Below are positions 9,537 through 17,155 of a stretch of DNA of 64,000 nucleotides, in pieces. Under the pieces are notes generated by a model. It saw nothing but the letters and a program-made list of their open reading frames with translations. It was not told the origin of the DNA and made no database searches. Source of the DNA: Acetobacter malorum (GTDB taxonomy: Bacteria; Pseudomonadota; Alphaproteobacteria; Acetobacterales; Acetobacteraceae); contig NZ_JOPG01000009.1 of the NCBI RefSeq assembly GCF_002153605.1, positions 36,952 to 100,951 on the forward strand, given 5' to 3'. Position numbers and translations under genes: made by a program. Position 1 is the stretch's first letter. The number at the start of each line of letters is the position of its first letter.

Positions 9537-10637
9537 TCAATCAAGCGCACCCTGCTCGGAACTGAACTGGACGCGCTCCTGTTCTTCCACCGTCAAATAC
9601 CCAAGATAATTTTGCTCCGTGACTTTGACGCTGCTGTGCCCAAGATGGCGAGCAAGTCGGTAGATGTTCCCTCCAGCCTTGAGCCAGCGCACGGCAAAAG
9701 CATGGCGTAGGTCATGGACCCCAAAACGCTGGAAGAACGGATTCTCTTTCAGGATGCGCCTCTGAACCTGTCCGACATTGGACGAGAAATTCGCATAGGC
9801 AAGTTGGGTGGTTTCGCTCGGGTAGAGCAGCCCCTCTTTGTTGCCGGCCTCTAGATAGGCCGTGGCGTCGCCGCCGGGCGTTGCCCACGCAATGGCGCGG
9901 GGCCTGCTCGTCTTGGTCTTGGTGAGCAGGATTTGGCGCTTACGGGAATCCACCTGATCACGGTCAAGGTTTACGGCCTCGGCCAGCCTCATCCCTGTTG
10001 TGGCGAGGATACCAAGGACGCCAGCTACCCCCGCAGGCGCGGCCTGCATGACAATGTCGATCTCTTGCAGGGTAGGGGGCCGCTTGGGCTGCCTACGTAC
10101 GCGCAGAATGGTCCTGTCGAAAGACTGGACGGGATTGTCGGTGCGCCAGCCTATAGAGCAGCAGAAGCTCATGAGGCGAGAAAGGGCTGTCAAATCTCGC
10201 TGAATGGAGGAGTTGGATATTTCCTCTCCGCACTCCAGCCGGGTTACTTTCTTGGTCGCTTTCCGGCTCCGCACCCATTCAGCGATCTCGCGTGTCCCGA
10301 TGGAAGCGATTAGGAGGGAGCCAAACCGATCATTGAAATTACGGATGCTGGAAAGGTAGCGGGTGCGGACCGAGGGCTTCACGCCTGACAGACCCTCAGT
10401 TGCCCACCGCACCACGGCCTCCTGCCAGGACTCTTCGTCGGGGACGCCAATGGCCGTCCTTTCGATCTTGGTCCTGATGGCTTTTATGCGTCTTTCAGCT
10501 TCCCGTGCATCAGTTGTGCGTAGGCTCTCTCTGTGGCGCTTGCCACCGACAACAATTTCTGCCCACCAAATTTCTCCGCGAAGGAAGCAGTTTTTTGGCG
10601 CTTGTGCTTTATTTCGCTTTTTGGGAGGCTGCGACAT
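9537..10637 (-). CDS. int: Phage tyrosine integrase
   Basis: 366 residues. The N-terminal arm-binding beta region (CFLRGEIWWAEIVVGGKRHRESL) is followed by a core-binding helical domain and a catalytic domain. Catalytic residues are visible: R217 (TTGMRLAEA), a Lys near 240, H308 and R311 (HDLRHAFAV), a second His in ARHLGHSS, and nucleophile Y344 (TEQNYLGY). It recombines attP with the tRNA-Ser site. Its stop points toward attL, the normal position. The first ~50 codons overlap the upstream Xis-like gene in another frame. Confidence 0.95.
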   Translation of the reverse strand: MSQPPKKRNKAQAPKNCFLRGEIWWAEIVVGGKRHRESLRTTDAREAERRIKAIRTKIERTAIGVPDEESWQEAVVRWATEGLSGVKPSVRTRYLSSIRNFNDRFGSLLIASIGTREIAEWVRSRKATKKVTRLECGEEISNSSIQRDLTALSRLMSFCCSIGWRTDNPVQSFDRTILRVRRQPKRPPTLQEIDIVMQAAPAGVAGVLGILATTGMRLAEAVNLDRDQVDSRKRQILLTKTKTSRPRAIAWATPGGDATAYLEAGNKEGLLYPSETTQLAYANFSSNVGQVQRRILKENPFFQRFGVHDLRHAFAVRWLKAGGNIYRLARHLGHSSVKVTEQNYLGYLTVEEQERVQFSSEQGALD

Positions 10638-10828
10638 AGGTTTTTGTTTTCTCTTTCCGTAATCCAGTCTTGAATTCTTGCCCGGCTAAAGGTCCAGCGA
10701 CGCCCTACCTTTGCGGCTGGGATTTCACCGCGCTGAGCCATAGTCTGAATGGTGCGCTTCGGCACGCCCAGCATGGCCGCGACCTCGCCAGCATCAACGC
10801 GGGCAATAGCAGGCAGCGTCTCACCCAT
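10484..10828 (-). CDS. Excisionase-like helix-turn-helix protein
   Basis: 114 residues. VDAGEVAAMLGVPKRTIQTMAQRGEIPAAKVGRRW is an excisionase/MerR-type winged HTH (HTH_17): it likely bends attachment DNA to favour excision. The C-terminal half (from about residue 64) is encoded over the integrase 5' end, 154 bp of shared DNA in different frames. The start is a few bases inside the upstream gene, so the two are coupled. Confidence 0.75.
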   Translation of the reverse strand: MGETLPAIARVDAGEVAAMLGVPKRTIQTMAQRGEIPAAKVGRRWTFSRARIQDWITERENKNLCRSLPKSEIKHKRQKTASFAEKFGGQKLLSVASATERAYAQLMHGKLKDA

Positions 10829-11285
10829 CCTTCCTGTCCTCCAGCTCAGCGATGCGCCTTTCCTCGCGCCGGTTTTGCATGGCGGCTTCTTCCTTCTCCT
10901 GCCGCACTAAATCTTTAGCGTGTGATTCTTCGTCCCATGGCCATTCATCAACGAGTGCGTAGATCACCGGAGCGCCATCATCCGGCTTATTGTTTCGGGC
11001 CAGCCACTCGTTCAGTTCACGCGCCTTACGAACGCCTGTCGCGTAATCCTGCACGGCATGAACTTCGTCCGGACCGGTTATAATGACACACCAGAGCACG
11101 CCTTTGATGTTGGTAAGGGGGTCGCTTGCATCTGCCGCTGCGAGGGCAGCCACGATAGCCCTGCGAAACTCATTAGCCTCATATAGGCTTTTGTCCTCAT
11201 ACTGAGCAAAGGACATGCCACCAGCGTATTGTGTCGTATGGCTCCATGCGGCTTCAAGAGCCGCCTCAATCCTCGGGTCAGTCAT
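10821..11285 (-). CDS. Early phage protein, unknown
   Basis: 154 residues starting MTDPRIEAALEAAW, with AAGGAA ribosome site upstream. The middle resembles a compact alpha/beta domain (GVLWCVIITGPDEVHAVQDYATGVRKARELNEWLARN), and the tail is a charged coiled coil (RQEKEEAAMQNRREERRIAELEDRK). No family recognised. Part of the leftward early operon. Confidence 0.6.
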   Translation of the reverse strand: MTDPRIEAALEAAWSHTTQYAGGMSFAQYEDKSLYEANEFRRAIVAALAAADASDPLTNIKGVLWCVIITGPDEVHAVQDYATGVRKARELNEWLARNNKPDDGAPVIYALVDEWPWDEESHAKDLVRQEKEEAAMQNRREERRIAELEDRKDG

Positions 11286-11478
11286 GGGGAGTTTCCTTGT
11301 ATCCCGTGGAGATGCACTGGTAGCCGTCCCAATTTCCCGACCACCCCAGTTCGCTCGTAAAATGATGCCCATTCTTCTCGCATGCGCTTTCGCTTGCTTG
11401 GGGGATTTCTACTGTTTTCATCCCGTGCGAATATGCCCAGAGAACCAGAATGTATGGCGCTATTGCTGTCAGCATCAC
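11278..11478 (-). CDS. Small early phage protein with N-terminal hydrophobic segment
   Basis: 66 residues. MMLTAIAPYILVLWAYSHG is hydrophobic, followed by a short Cys-containing domain (ASESACEKNGHHFT...GYQCIS). The stop overlaps the next gene start, and the start overlaps the preceding stop, supporting a real gene. Function unknown; possibly membrane-anchored or secreted. Confidence 0.55.
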   Translation of the reverse strand: MMLTAIAPYILVLWAYSHGMKTVEIPQASESACEKNGHHFTSELGWSGNWDGYQCISTGYKETPHD

Positions 11479-11846
11479 CCCACCTCCCGCGCTGCGTCGA
11501 TGGCTTTGAGAAAATGCGTCTCGATAGCTCGCTGAACTTGGTCATGGCCTTCAATAGCCCTTGGGTGCCAACCGTTGTCATCGGCCTCTCCCTCCATATC
11601 CTCGAAGTAACTGCACAGTGTTACTGCTAGATTATCACCTCGCATCATGGGCGTTTCTATTCCCATCACAGATTCGCAGGCTTTCTCGATATCCCGCGCA
11701 ATCTCCGCCCTCACGCGCTCTTCTGCGCGGCGTTCGGCTTCGAGGATGTGTTTAGTTGCAGCGTCCAGATCGTCCACAAATGAAAATGTGCCTTCTTCTC
11801 CGAACAGGTTTGCCAAATCTGCAATCTGCTCCTCTCTCGCCCTCAT
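11475..11846 (-). CDS. Early phage protein, unknown, helical
   Basis: 123 residues, mostly charged helix (DDLDAATKHILEAERRAEERVRAEIARDIEKACE), with GWHPRAIEGHDQVQRAIETHFLKAIDAAREV at the C-terminus. ATGA overlaps at both ends place it in the leftward operon. No family recognised. Confidence 0.6.
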   Translation of the reverse strand: MRAREEQIADLANLFGEEGTFSFVDDLDAATKHILEAERRAEERVRAEIARDIEKACESVMGIETPMMRGDNLAVTLCSYFEDMEGEADDNGWHPRAIEGHDQVQRAIETHFLKAIDAAREVG

Positions 11847-12217
11847 GACGCGGCTCCTAGGTTGCGGATTTCCCGCGCATATTCTGATGGGTGACAGGGC
11901 AAGAAATCATCTGCAAGTTTATCGCATGCCGTGGCGCACCTCTCCCGCTCCCCCGCCAGCATCTCGCTGATCTGGGTGGGGGTGAGGCAGGGGCCGTGAT
12001 AGTAAAGCCCCTTCATTTCGTAAGCATCTTCCCGCTCTTCCCCCATATCCCAGGACCATTCAGTTTCTGCATTGCAGTAATCTTCATGGCTCCATTCTGC
12101 AGGGAACGGGTCGTCATTCGGCCTATTTGACAGCCAATGCCACCCATCCCGCTCAGGAAACATCGGCACACCGGGCCGCTCGGGGTTGGGCCAGTTGGTG
12201 GTTGCATTATCAGGCAT
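11843..12217 (-). CDS. Early phage protein, unknown
   Basis: 124 residues starting MPDNATTNWPNPERPGVPMF, with GAGG about 7 nt upstream. The N-terminus is Trp/Pro-rich (GWHWLSNRPNDD), and the C-terminal LTPTQISEMLAGERERCATACDKLAD looks like a helical phage-typical segment. Overlaps its neighbours by 4 and 8 bp. Function unknown. Confidence 0.55.
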   Translation of the reverse strand: MPDNATTNWPNPERPGVPMFPERDGWHWLSNRPNDDPFPAEWSHEDYCNAETEWSWDMGEEREDAYEMKGLYYHGPCLTPTQISEMLAGERERCATACDKLADDFLPCHPSEYAREIRNLGAAS

Positions 12218-12377
12218 AGGACGCCTCATCATTGAAGGCTTCACGCGGGGTATAACCATCTTCCCAGTAGCCAACCCAAGCTTCATGACCGGTGCTGTCA
12301 ACGTAATCAGGGGCATCCCATTCTTCGGCAAAGATGGCACTGAGATCAGAAAGCCATTTTTCAAAATTACTGCTCAC
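12210..12377 (-). CDS. 55-residue acidic phage protein (GTG start)
   Basis: GTG at 12377 overlaps the TGA of the upstream gene. The product reads MSSNFEKWLSDLSAIFAEEW and continues acidic and aromatic to EAFNDEASYA. It fits an otherwise uncovered gap in the operon with overlaps at both ends, which is the main support. Confidence 0.55.
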   Translation of the reverse strand: MSSNFEKWLSDLSAIFAEEWDAPDYVDSTGHEAWVGYWEDGYTPREAFNDEASYA

Positions 12378-12538
12378 GCCATCTCTCCTGCGCGGGTGTT
12401 CCGTTTTTCGAGCTTCTCTAAGAGTTGGTCGCGGACTCTGACCAACTCTGTGATTTCACGACAATGACAACCGTGGGGATTGCAGCAATTACCGCGTGAA
12501 TCTTTATCATCGCAGGACCAAATATATTCCTCGCTCAT
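12374..12538 (-). CDS. 54-residue Cys/His-rich phage protein
   Basis: ATG at 12538 overlaps the stop of the upstream gene (ATGA). The N-terminal half is Cys/His-rich (WSCDDKDSRGNCCNPHGCHC), suggesting a metal site; the C-terminal half is a charged helix (ITELVRVRDQLLEKLEKR). Too short for most gene callers, but its perfect fit in the overlap chain supports it. Confidence 0.55.
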   Translation of the reverse strand: MSEEYIWSCDDKDSRGNCCNPHGCHCREITELVRVRDQLLEKLEKRNTRAGEMA

Positions 12539-13248
12539 GCTTCCGGGCCTTTCAGGGATGTGATTTCCGCATCAATTTCATCCAAAATAGGAGAAATAGT
12601 ACGGGCCATTTTTCGGCCGCCGTGAGCAATAGAGATGTTTTTTCGCGCCCTCTCAGTAAGTGTTGCGATGTTGTTTAAGTGGATTTGAGGGAATTTTTGG
12701 AAAGGGTGCTCGCGCAGGGCACGCACATAATCCACAATGTCATCAATAGCATCGCGAAATCCAAAACTGCTGCGCCATTCTGGCGGCTCGCCCATAACTG
12801 CCTGGTACATCTCTGCAATAATTTCTTCGGCAGTATCGCGCTCAGTGATTGTTTGAGTATGCGCCTTATCCTCGCGCTCATTCTCTGCGCGCAACCGCAC
12901 AATCTCCGCCTGCGCAGCGGCAAGGGCAGATTGGGCGTATTCCAATCGCACTAGCGCAACAATATCGTGGTGCTCTTTATCCTCATCGCGGAAGATAGAT
13001 GCCGACTGGTAGATGCCGGCTGCAAGGCCGCCGATTGCTTCTTCAGCGATGTAGCCAACTGGATAAAACTCACCGCCCGCAACAGGAGTGCCGATGGCAA
13101 TAAGGCCAGCTTCACAAGCAAGAGCGTCGGACGCCCCATTGTACTCGTCCCATGTGTGACTGCTTTCTTTCAGGAATACATGTGCCCTATCCTCACTCAA
13201 CGGCAACCGCACGAAAACGCCTGTGGGGGTCTGGGATTTGTCGCTCAT
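12535..13248 (-). CDS. Early phage protein with coiled coil
   Basis: 237 residues starting MSDKSQTPTGVFVRLPL. A probable coiled coil (LEYAQSALAAAQAEIVRLRAE...) lies at about 110-150, followed by a helical domain FRDAIDDIVDYVRALREHPF. Start coupled to the preceding stop by ATGA. No recognised function. Confidence 0.6.
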   Translation of the reverse strand: MSDKSQTPTGVFVRLPLSEDRAHVFLKESSHTWDEYNGASDALACEAGLIAIGTPVAGGEFYPVGYIAEEAIGGLAAGIYQSASIFRDEDKEHHDIVALVRLEYAQSALAAAQAEIVRLRAENEREDKAHTQTITERDTAEEIIAEMYQAVMGEPPEWRSSFGFRDAIDDIVDYVRALREHPFQKFPQIHLNNIATLTERARKNISIAHGGRKMARTISPILDEIDAEITSLKGPEA

Positions 13249-13502
13249 GCGCCTTCTCCCGGCAGGACTTCGCGGACGCACATGAGGTTCCAGCCATCCT
13301 TGCGGGAATTGCCAATAAAGCGTCCGTTTGCACACCAAGTAGTCGGGGTTTTTTCTGCCCCATTGAAGCCAACAATGGGGAAGTTTGGGTGCCCATCAGT
13401 TTTTGTCAGCAACCGAACCGGCCTCCCATCCCGCGTACAAAACGGCCCCGGATGGTCCTCGCGATACTCGCCGATGATTTTTAGTTTGGTTTTTTGGGTC
13501 AT
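13245..13502 (-). CDS. Small early phage protein
   Basis: 85 residues, beta-rich: KLKIIGEYREDHPGPFCTRDG and PIVGFNGAEKTPTTWCANGRF. Coupled to both neighbours by ATGA overlaps. Unknown function. Confidence 0.6.
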   Translation of the reverse strand: MTQKTKLKIIGEYREDHPGPFCTRDGRPVRLLTKTDGHPNFPIVGFNGAEKTPTTWCANGRFIGNSRKDGWNLMCVREVLPGEGA

Positions 13503-13684
13503 GCCGTTTCCCCGTCATAAGCAATGGCACCAAGCTCATCGCGCAGGCGCTTGAGAGTGTCGGTAGACGGCATACCATTGATGCGCCGGTCCATTAATGT
13601 TGCCGCGTCCTCAAGCCCATTCAGCCAGCACAGGACGTCTGCAAGAGCGTTGTCATACTTCTTGGCGTTTTCTTTGGTGATCAT
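13499..13684 (-). CDS. Small early phage protein
   Basis: 61 residues, helical (ENAKKYDNALADVLCWLNGLEDAATLMDRRI). Sits between the Bet/RecT gene and the 85-residue gene with 4-bp overlaps. It could be an accessory of the recombination genes, which is inference from position only. Confidence 0.5.
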   Translation of the reverse strand: MITKENAKKYDNALADVLCWLNGLEDAATLMDRRINGMPSTDTLKRLRDELGAIAYDGETA

Positions 13685-14535
13685 GCGTCCACAAGCTCCT
13701 CAACGGGTGTCTGCGCGGCAGTTGCTTCCAGTTCGGCGCGGCGTTCTGCAATCATGTCCTGCACGGCAGACTGCACCTCTTCACTGATTGCGCGGTCGGC
13801 CTCTTCGGCGCGTTTGATGGTTGTCTGCCAGCGGCCCCATTCCCCATCGACGCTGCGCAGGTCATCGCATTTTGTGAGGCGGTCACGGAAAAGCGCGATG
13901 TGGTCAACTGGCGGTCTGGTCTGTTCAACACGCGGCTGTTGAGGCGTAACGTCCACAACAGGGCCAAGAAACTTTCCGTCCATTTCATCGTCTGTATTTG
14001 TGCCGCCAGTCTGCTCGGGGAAGGCCATGCGTAGCGCCTGAGCCTCAGCACACTTTGCCAACTGACCAAAGGCGCGCTTCTTCCACATTGCGTTGGGTGC
14101 GTCGGTGTCCTTCTTGGCTGTGGCATAGTTCTCGATCCAGTATTCCTTGGCCGTAAACTCACATTCCCGACCATGAACCAAGCGGCGAACGGTAATCCGA
14201 CACCACTCAGGGAAACGAACACGCACACCGCCAAGTTCGGCGTTCTGCAAGGGGCCAAATTCTGGCTCGCTTTTGCCGATGTAGTCGCCTGTGCGGGATG
14301 CCTCTATGCGGTAAAGAGCAATCCCCGGCATGACAACATCACGCATTGACCGCGCCTTGTTGTCCCACATGGGCACAATATGCACAGGCTTTTTCATCAC
14401 ATCGAGCGATGCTGCCCGGCAATATCCAATTACCATACGGATGCTGTCATCCGTCGCGCCGGGATAAAGACTATCCCTCAAAACATGGATCAGTTCGCGT
14501 TCCTGCTCTTGGCGCACTTCGAGAGCATTGCTCAT
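13681..14535 (-). CDS. bet: Bet/RecT-family single-strand annealing protein
   Basis: About 284 residues. YPGATDDSIRMVIGYCRAASLDVMKKPVHIVPMW and MRDVVMPGIALYRIEASRTGDY are the typical Bet/RecT core, followed by AFGQLAKCAEAQALRMAFPEQ. The protein anneals complementary single strands during phage recombination. No obvious partner exonuclease is adjacent. The C-terminal ~90 residues are variable and charged. Start at MSNALEV (14535); an upstream ATG at 14544 is possible. Confidence 0.88.
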   Translation of the reverse strand: MSNALEVRQEQERELIHVLRDSLYPGATDDSIRMVIGYCRAASLDVMKKPVHIVPMWDNKARSMRDVVMPGIALYRIEASRTGDYIGKSEPEFGPLQNAELGGVRVRFPEWCRITVRRLVHGRECEFTAKEYWIENYATAKKDTDAPNAMWKKRAFGQLAKCAEAQALRMAFPEQTGGTNTDDEMDGKFLGPVVDVTPQQPRVEQTRPPVDHIALFRDRLTKCDDLRSVDGEWGRWQTTIKRAEEADRAISEEVQSAVQDMIAERRAELEATAAQTPVEELVDA

Positions 14536-14536
14536 T

Positions 14537-14998
14537 TCAAACATCCTTCCGGGCACTCACCCGCAATGCGGGGGCACCACCATTCGTGAGGGCTGCGCCG
14601 GGCACCGGCCCGTTGCGCACCTGTTTGTTCAATTCTGTTCGGTCCAGCTTGTCTGGCTGCGGTTTCCACAACTCAGGTCTGGCAGCCTTGAGAGCCTTTT
14701 CGTCCGTGATGTGCGCTGTTGGCGCTGGACGCATCACGGTAGCTTTCCAGTTGGCTGACTCCAGGCACACGACGCCATCTGCCTGCATCCGGTTGGACAA
14801 CTCTGCCCGCAGCAAATCCCGTGCATGCTTCGCCCGCCGTTCCATATTTTCCAGAACGCCGATCAATTCCAGAGCCTGCCCGTCTGTGTTCGCGCCCGGC
14901 GCACGAATTGACTTCATGCACTGGTTCACGCCGCTGATTTCCTGATGGAGATACTTGGCATAGACACGATTGACTGCGGTTAGGATGGGGTCGCTCAC
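14537..14998 (-). CDS. Siphovirus Gp157-like protein (GTG start)
   Basis: About 153 residues. The N-terminal helical part and C-terminal HITDEKALKAARPELWKPQPDK with LNKQVRNGPVPGAALTNGG match the Gp157 pattern, a family linked to phage resistance/replication contexts and often beside single-strand annealing proteins. The GTG at 14998 overlaps the preceding TGA (GTGA), which is why it is preferred over the ATG at 15013. Confidence 0.65.
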   Translation of the reverse strand: MSDPILTAVNRVYAKYLHQEISGVNQCMKSIRAPGANTDGQALELIGVLENMERRAKHARDLLRAELSNRMQADGVVCLESANWKATVMRPAPTAHITDEKALKAARPELWKPQPDKLDRTELNKQVRNGPVPGAALTNGGAPALRVSARKDV

Positions 14999-15294
14999 GA
15001 CATGAAATCCCAAAGATAGGGGATGTCGGACTTGTCAGTGTCCGCAATGGCATTTGCCAAAGCCTGCACGCTCTCTGGCAGGCCATCGAACTCTTTGGCA
15101 AAATACAAGTCGCTCATGAGCTTCATGCCAAACTTATGGCACTCCTTGAGCATGTCGCTGAATTTCACCAACTCAGCCTCATCAGCCCTCGCATGACGCT
15201 CCATTGCAGCGCAATACGGAACAGGCATGGGATCGATATTTGGATTGGGTTCGAGGCGCACCGTCATGAATGGACGCTCTAGCGTTTCAGACAT
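14995..15294 (-). CDS. Early phage protein, unknown
   Basis: 99 residues. YCAAMERHARADEAELVKFSDMLKECHKFGMKLMSD is a long helix. No recognised family. Directly upstream of and coupled to the Gp157-like gene. Confidence 0.6.
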   Translation of the reverse strand: MSETLERPFMTVRLEPNPNIDPMPVPYCAAMERHARADEAELVKFSDMLKECHKFGMKLMSDLYFAKEFDGLPESVQALANAIADTDKSDIPYLWDFMS

Positions 15295-15375
15295 TTCAAA
15301 AACTCCTGATTGGAGAACATTATGCCGGTAACACGGCCACGAAGCCCGGTCCGCAAACCGGGTGACGCGGGGGTG

Positions 15376-15606
15376 TTAGGGGTATTTTGAGCAAGCGATG
15401 GGGTATTGATTATCGCTGCCATTTTTTCCTTCGATTGCGCATGCTGCGGCCATAGGACTTGCGCCGTTTCTGACCATTTCCTGCAAAGTCTTCCATTGCT
15501 TTGCGCTACCGTACGTTGCAGCGATGCAGATCATGAGAACTATTGAGACAATTGTTGTCGCCACAATTGCCCACAACCCCAACCAAAACTTCTGGTCGCC
15601 ATCCAT
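15376..15606 (-). CDS. Small phage membrane protein
   Basis: 76 residues with one clear membrane segment (FWLGLWAIVATTIVSIVLMICIAATYG) and a short soluble tail with two Cys. ATG at 15606 shares a base with the upstream TGA. Unknown function; early expressed membrane proteins in this position sometimes affect superinfection, which is only a suggestion. Confidence 0.6.
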   Translation of the reverse strand: MDGDQKFWLGLWAIVATTIVSIVLMICIAATYGSAKQWKTLQEMVRNGASPMAAACAIEGKNGSDNQYPIACSKYP

Positions 15607-15890
15607 CAAACCATCCCCCCAACATCAATCCGGGGCAGGCCGAAGAGGTCCGCAAAGGCATTTACTGTACAGAGAAGGGCAGCGATCAGGTCGCCAGTTA
15701 CCAGAGACCCGGTGTCTGTGAATACGCCTGCAGCCGCGCCAATCAGAAGCACAGCGCAGAACAGGCCTCGACAGATCTCGCTGTCATAAACCGTCCACCA
15801 GATTTCAGCCGCCACATATGCGACGACCACGATGCCGTCTTCAATTTCTTCTCGGAGAGAGGGAGCCTGCCGCTCGACCGTCTGTGTCAT
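15606..15890 (-). CDS. First gene of leftward operon: small membrane protein
   Basis: 94 residues with two hydrophobic segments (GIVVVAYVAAEIWWTVY and GLFCAVLLIGAAAGVFTDTGSLV). A purine-rich ribosome site (GGATGGGC) precedes the ATG. It is the first gene after the left operator 15924-15940, so it is probably repressed in the lysogen. Confidence 0.6.
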   Translation of the reverse strand: MTQTVERQAPSLREEIEDGIVVVAYVAAEIWWTVYDSEICRGLFCAVLLIGAAAGVFTDTGSLVTGDLIAALLCTVNAFADLFGLPRIDVGGMV

Positions 15891-15923
15891 TGCCCATCCG
15901 CCTGTTGCGTTGTGATGGGCCTA

Positions 15924-15940
15924 CCTTAAGCGCCTTAAGG
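15924..15940. promoter_or_regulatory. Repressor operator O1 (leftward operon)
   Basis: CCTTAAGCGCCTTAAGG: 7-bp arms around a 3-bp centre. On the - strand a TTGCAT hexamer lies just upstream, so the operator covers the expected -10 region of the leftward promoter. Confidence 0.75.
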
Positions 15941-15959
15941 AAAATGATGCAAGAGAAAA

Positions 15960-15976
15960 CTTTAAGCGCCTTAAGA
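15960..15976. promoter_or_regulatory. Repressor operator O2
   Basis: CTTTAAGCGCCTTAAGA, two mismatches from O1 at the outer arm positions, 5 bp beyond the repressor stop codon and 36 bp from O1. Cooperative binding to O1/O2 is plausible. Confidence 0.7.
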
Positions 15977-15980
15977 TTTT

Positions 15981-16364
15981 TTATTTTTTAGGAGCGATGG
16001 CCCCGGCTATGGCCCGCAGAGCATCAATAACAGCGCCCTGCTGGGTGGCCGGGACGCCTCGCAAAATCTCGAGGGCTTTTAATTCCGGCTCGGTTTGAGC
16101 TTTTGTAATTTCATCGGGTGCGTCCCCCGTAAGAAGATATCGAGATGACACCCCCAAAGCCTCCGCTAAACGTTGGAAATTGGCGCTTTTCGGAACAGCA
16201 CGGCCCGTTTCGTATTGGACGACGGAGTTTTCCGATAGGCCAATCATGCGCCCAAGCTCGGCTTGTGTGAAGCCCCTTTGTTCTCTTTTCGTTCTTACAC
16301 GAACGCCAAAGGCAACCTTCTTGGGGTCTCTATCTTCAATGCGCTTAGGAGGATTTTTGCTCAT
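15981..16364 (-). CDS. CI-like repressor lacking a peptidase domain
   Basis: 127 residues. An XRE/Cro-CI HTH occupies about residues 18-78 (VRVRTKREQRGFTQAELGRMIGLSENSVVQYETGR). The remainder is a short helical region, not an S24/LexA-type autoprotease. It probably maintains lysogeny by binding the CTTAAG-type operators beside it. Without self-cleavage, induction should depend on another route such as the antirepressor at 42246. Divergent from the Cro-like gene. Confidence 0.85.
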   Translation of the reverse strand: MSKNPPKRIEDRDPKKVAFGVRVRTKREQRGFTQAELGRMIGLSENSVVQYETGRAVPKSANFQRLAEALGVSSRYLLTGDAPDEITKAQTEPELKALEILRGVPATQQGAVIDALRAIAGAIAPKK

Positions 16365-16420
16365 GCTGGATTGTTGCAGTCCATTTTTCGGGAGGCATCC
16401 TTAATTTGCTTGCAAATGAT

Positions 16421-16437
16421 CCTTAAGCCGCTTAAGG
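16421..16437. promoter_or_regulatory. Repressor operator O3 (rightward operon)
   Basis: CCTTAAGCCGCTTAAGG, with the same arms as O1 and a different 3-bp centre. TTGCAA lies 5 bp upstream as at the left promoter. Its right arm includes AAGGA, 8 nt before the Cro-like start, so it overlaps the -10 and/or the ribosome site. Confidence 0.75.
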
Positions 16438-16445
16438 ATATTTTC

Positions 16446-16637
16446 ATGAGGGAAACACTTTTGAATGAAGTCCTGTCCCGCCGAGGGGGAGGCAAGGCAA
16501 TCGCTGAGGCTTGCGGGGTCTCGCAGGCGGCGGTCAGCCAGTGGAAAAAGGTTCCGGAGCGCCACGCGAAGGGATTTGGGGATGCGGTCGCCAAAATCCT
16601 GAAACGCACCCAATCCCAGCAGGAGGTGCGGTCGTGA
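16446..16637 (+). CDS. Cro-like/YdaS-type regulator
   Basis: 63 residues. AIAEACGVSQAAVSQWKKVPERHAKGF is the YdaS/Cro HTH pattern. First gene of the rightward early operon, directly downstream of O3. Probably opposes the repressor and favours lytic growth. The ORF is open upstream, but the start at 16446 fits AAGGA and the operator. Confidence 0.75.
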   Translation: MRETLLNEVLSRRGGGKAIAEACGVSQAAVSQWKKVPERHAKGFGDAVAKILKRTQSQQEVRS

Positions 16638-16951
16638 GCTATCAGGGTTCCCAAACAGCTAATGCGCCGCATCGTATCGCGCGGAATGCCCGTATTACGC
16701 TTGCGGCTGATCTGCGCAAGGAAGGCCTGAGCTTCCCGAAGATCGCCCAGAAGCTGGGCGTAAATCCTCATACAGCCCGAAGCTACGTGACTGCGGCAGC
16801 TGAGTTGGGAAGTCAGGCGCATAACAGCACGCGCAAGGTTGAACGCTTCCATCGCCACTGCCTCTGCTGCAACGCAAAGATAGCAGTCGAAAGCCCATAC
16901 TTACGCATGTGCGCCACATGCCGATCAAACGCACGAGGGGCGATGCTATGA
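16634..16951 (+). CDS. HTH plus zinc-finger phage regulator (GTG start)
   Basis: 105 residues. The N-terminal DLRKEGLSFPKIAQKLGVNPHTARSYV is a helix-turn-helix; the C-terminus has a C4-type finger (HCLCCNAKI...LRMCATCRSN). AGGAGG ends 7 nt before GTG 16634, which overlaps the preceding TGA. Likely DNA-binding early regulator. Confidence 0.65.
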   Translation: MSYQGSQTANAPHRIARNARITLAADLRKEGLSFPKIAQKLGVNPHTARSYVTAAAELGSQAHNSTRKVERFHRHCLCCNAKIAVESPYLRMCATCRSNARGAML

Positions 16952-17154
16952 CCCTCGCCAAAAAATCCGCCAATCCGCCAGCCGGTTTCAAGCTCGCCTA
17001 CGCCCGCCCGTGCGGAGAAAGCGAATGGGTTGCGTTCGGCACTCAGCCTCGCGCCCCGGCCTATCTGGAGCGGTGTGCCGGCATCGACCCGGACGTGTGG
17101 CTGCAATACGGCGCGCCGGGTGGTCAGGATGTTATTTATGTGAGGGCAAGATAG
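16948..17154 (+). CDS. Small early phage protein
   Basis: 68 residues starting MTLAKKSANPPAGFKLAYAR. No family recognised. Start overlaps the previous stop (ATGA). Confidence 0.55.
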   Translation: MTLAKKSANPPAGFKLAYARPCGESEWVAFGTQPRAPAYLERCAGIDPDVWLQYGAPGGQDVIYVRAR

Positions 17155-17155
17155 C

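Noticed and set aside
13681..14998. Bet plus Gp157-like pair as a complete Red-type system
   Set aside because: No exonuclease gene (YqaJ or lambda Exo type) is recognisable in the operon, so a full two-component system is not supported.
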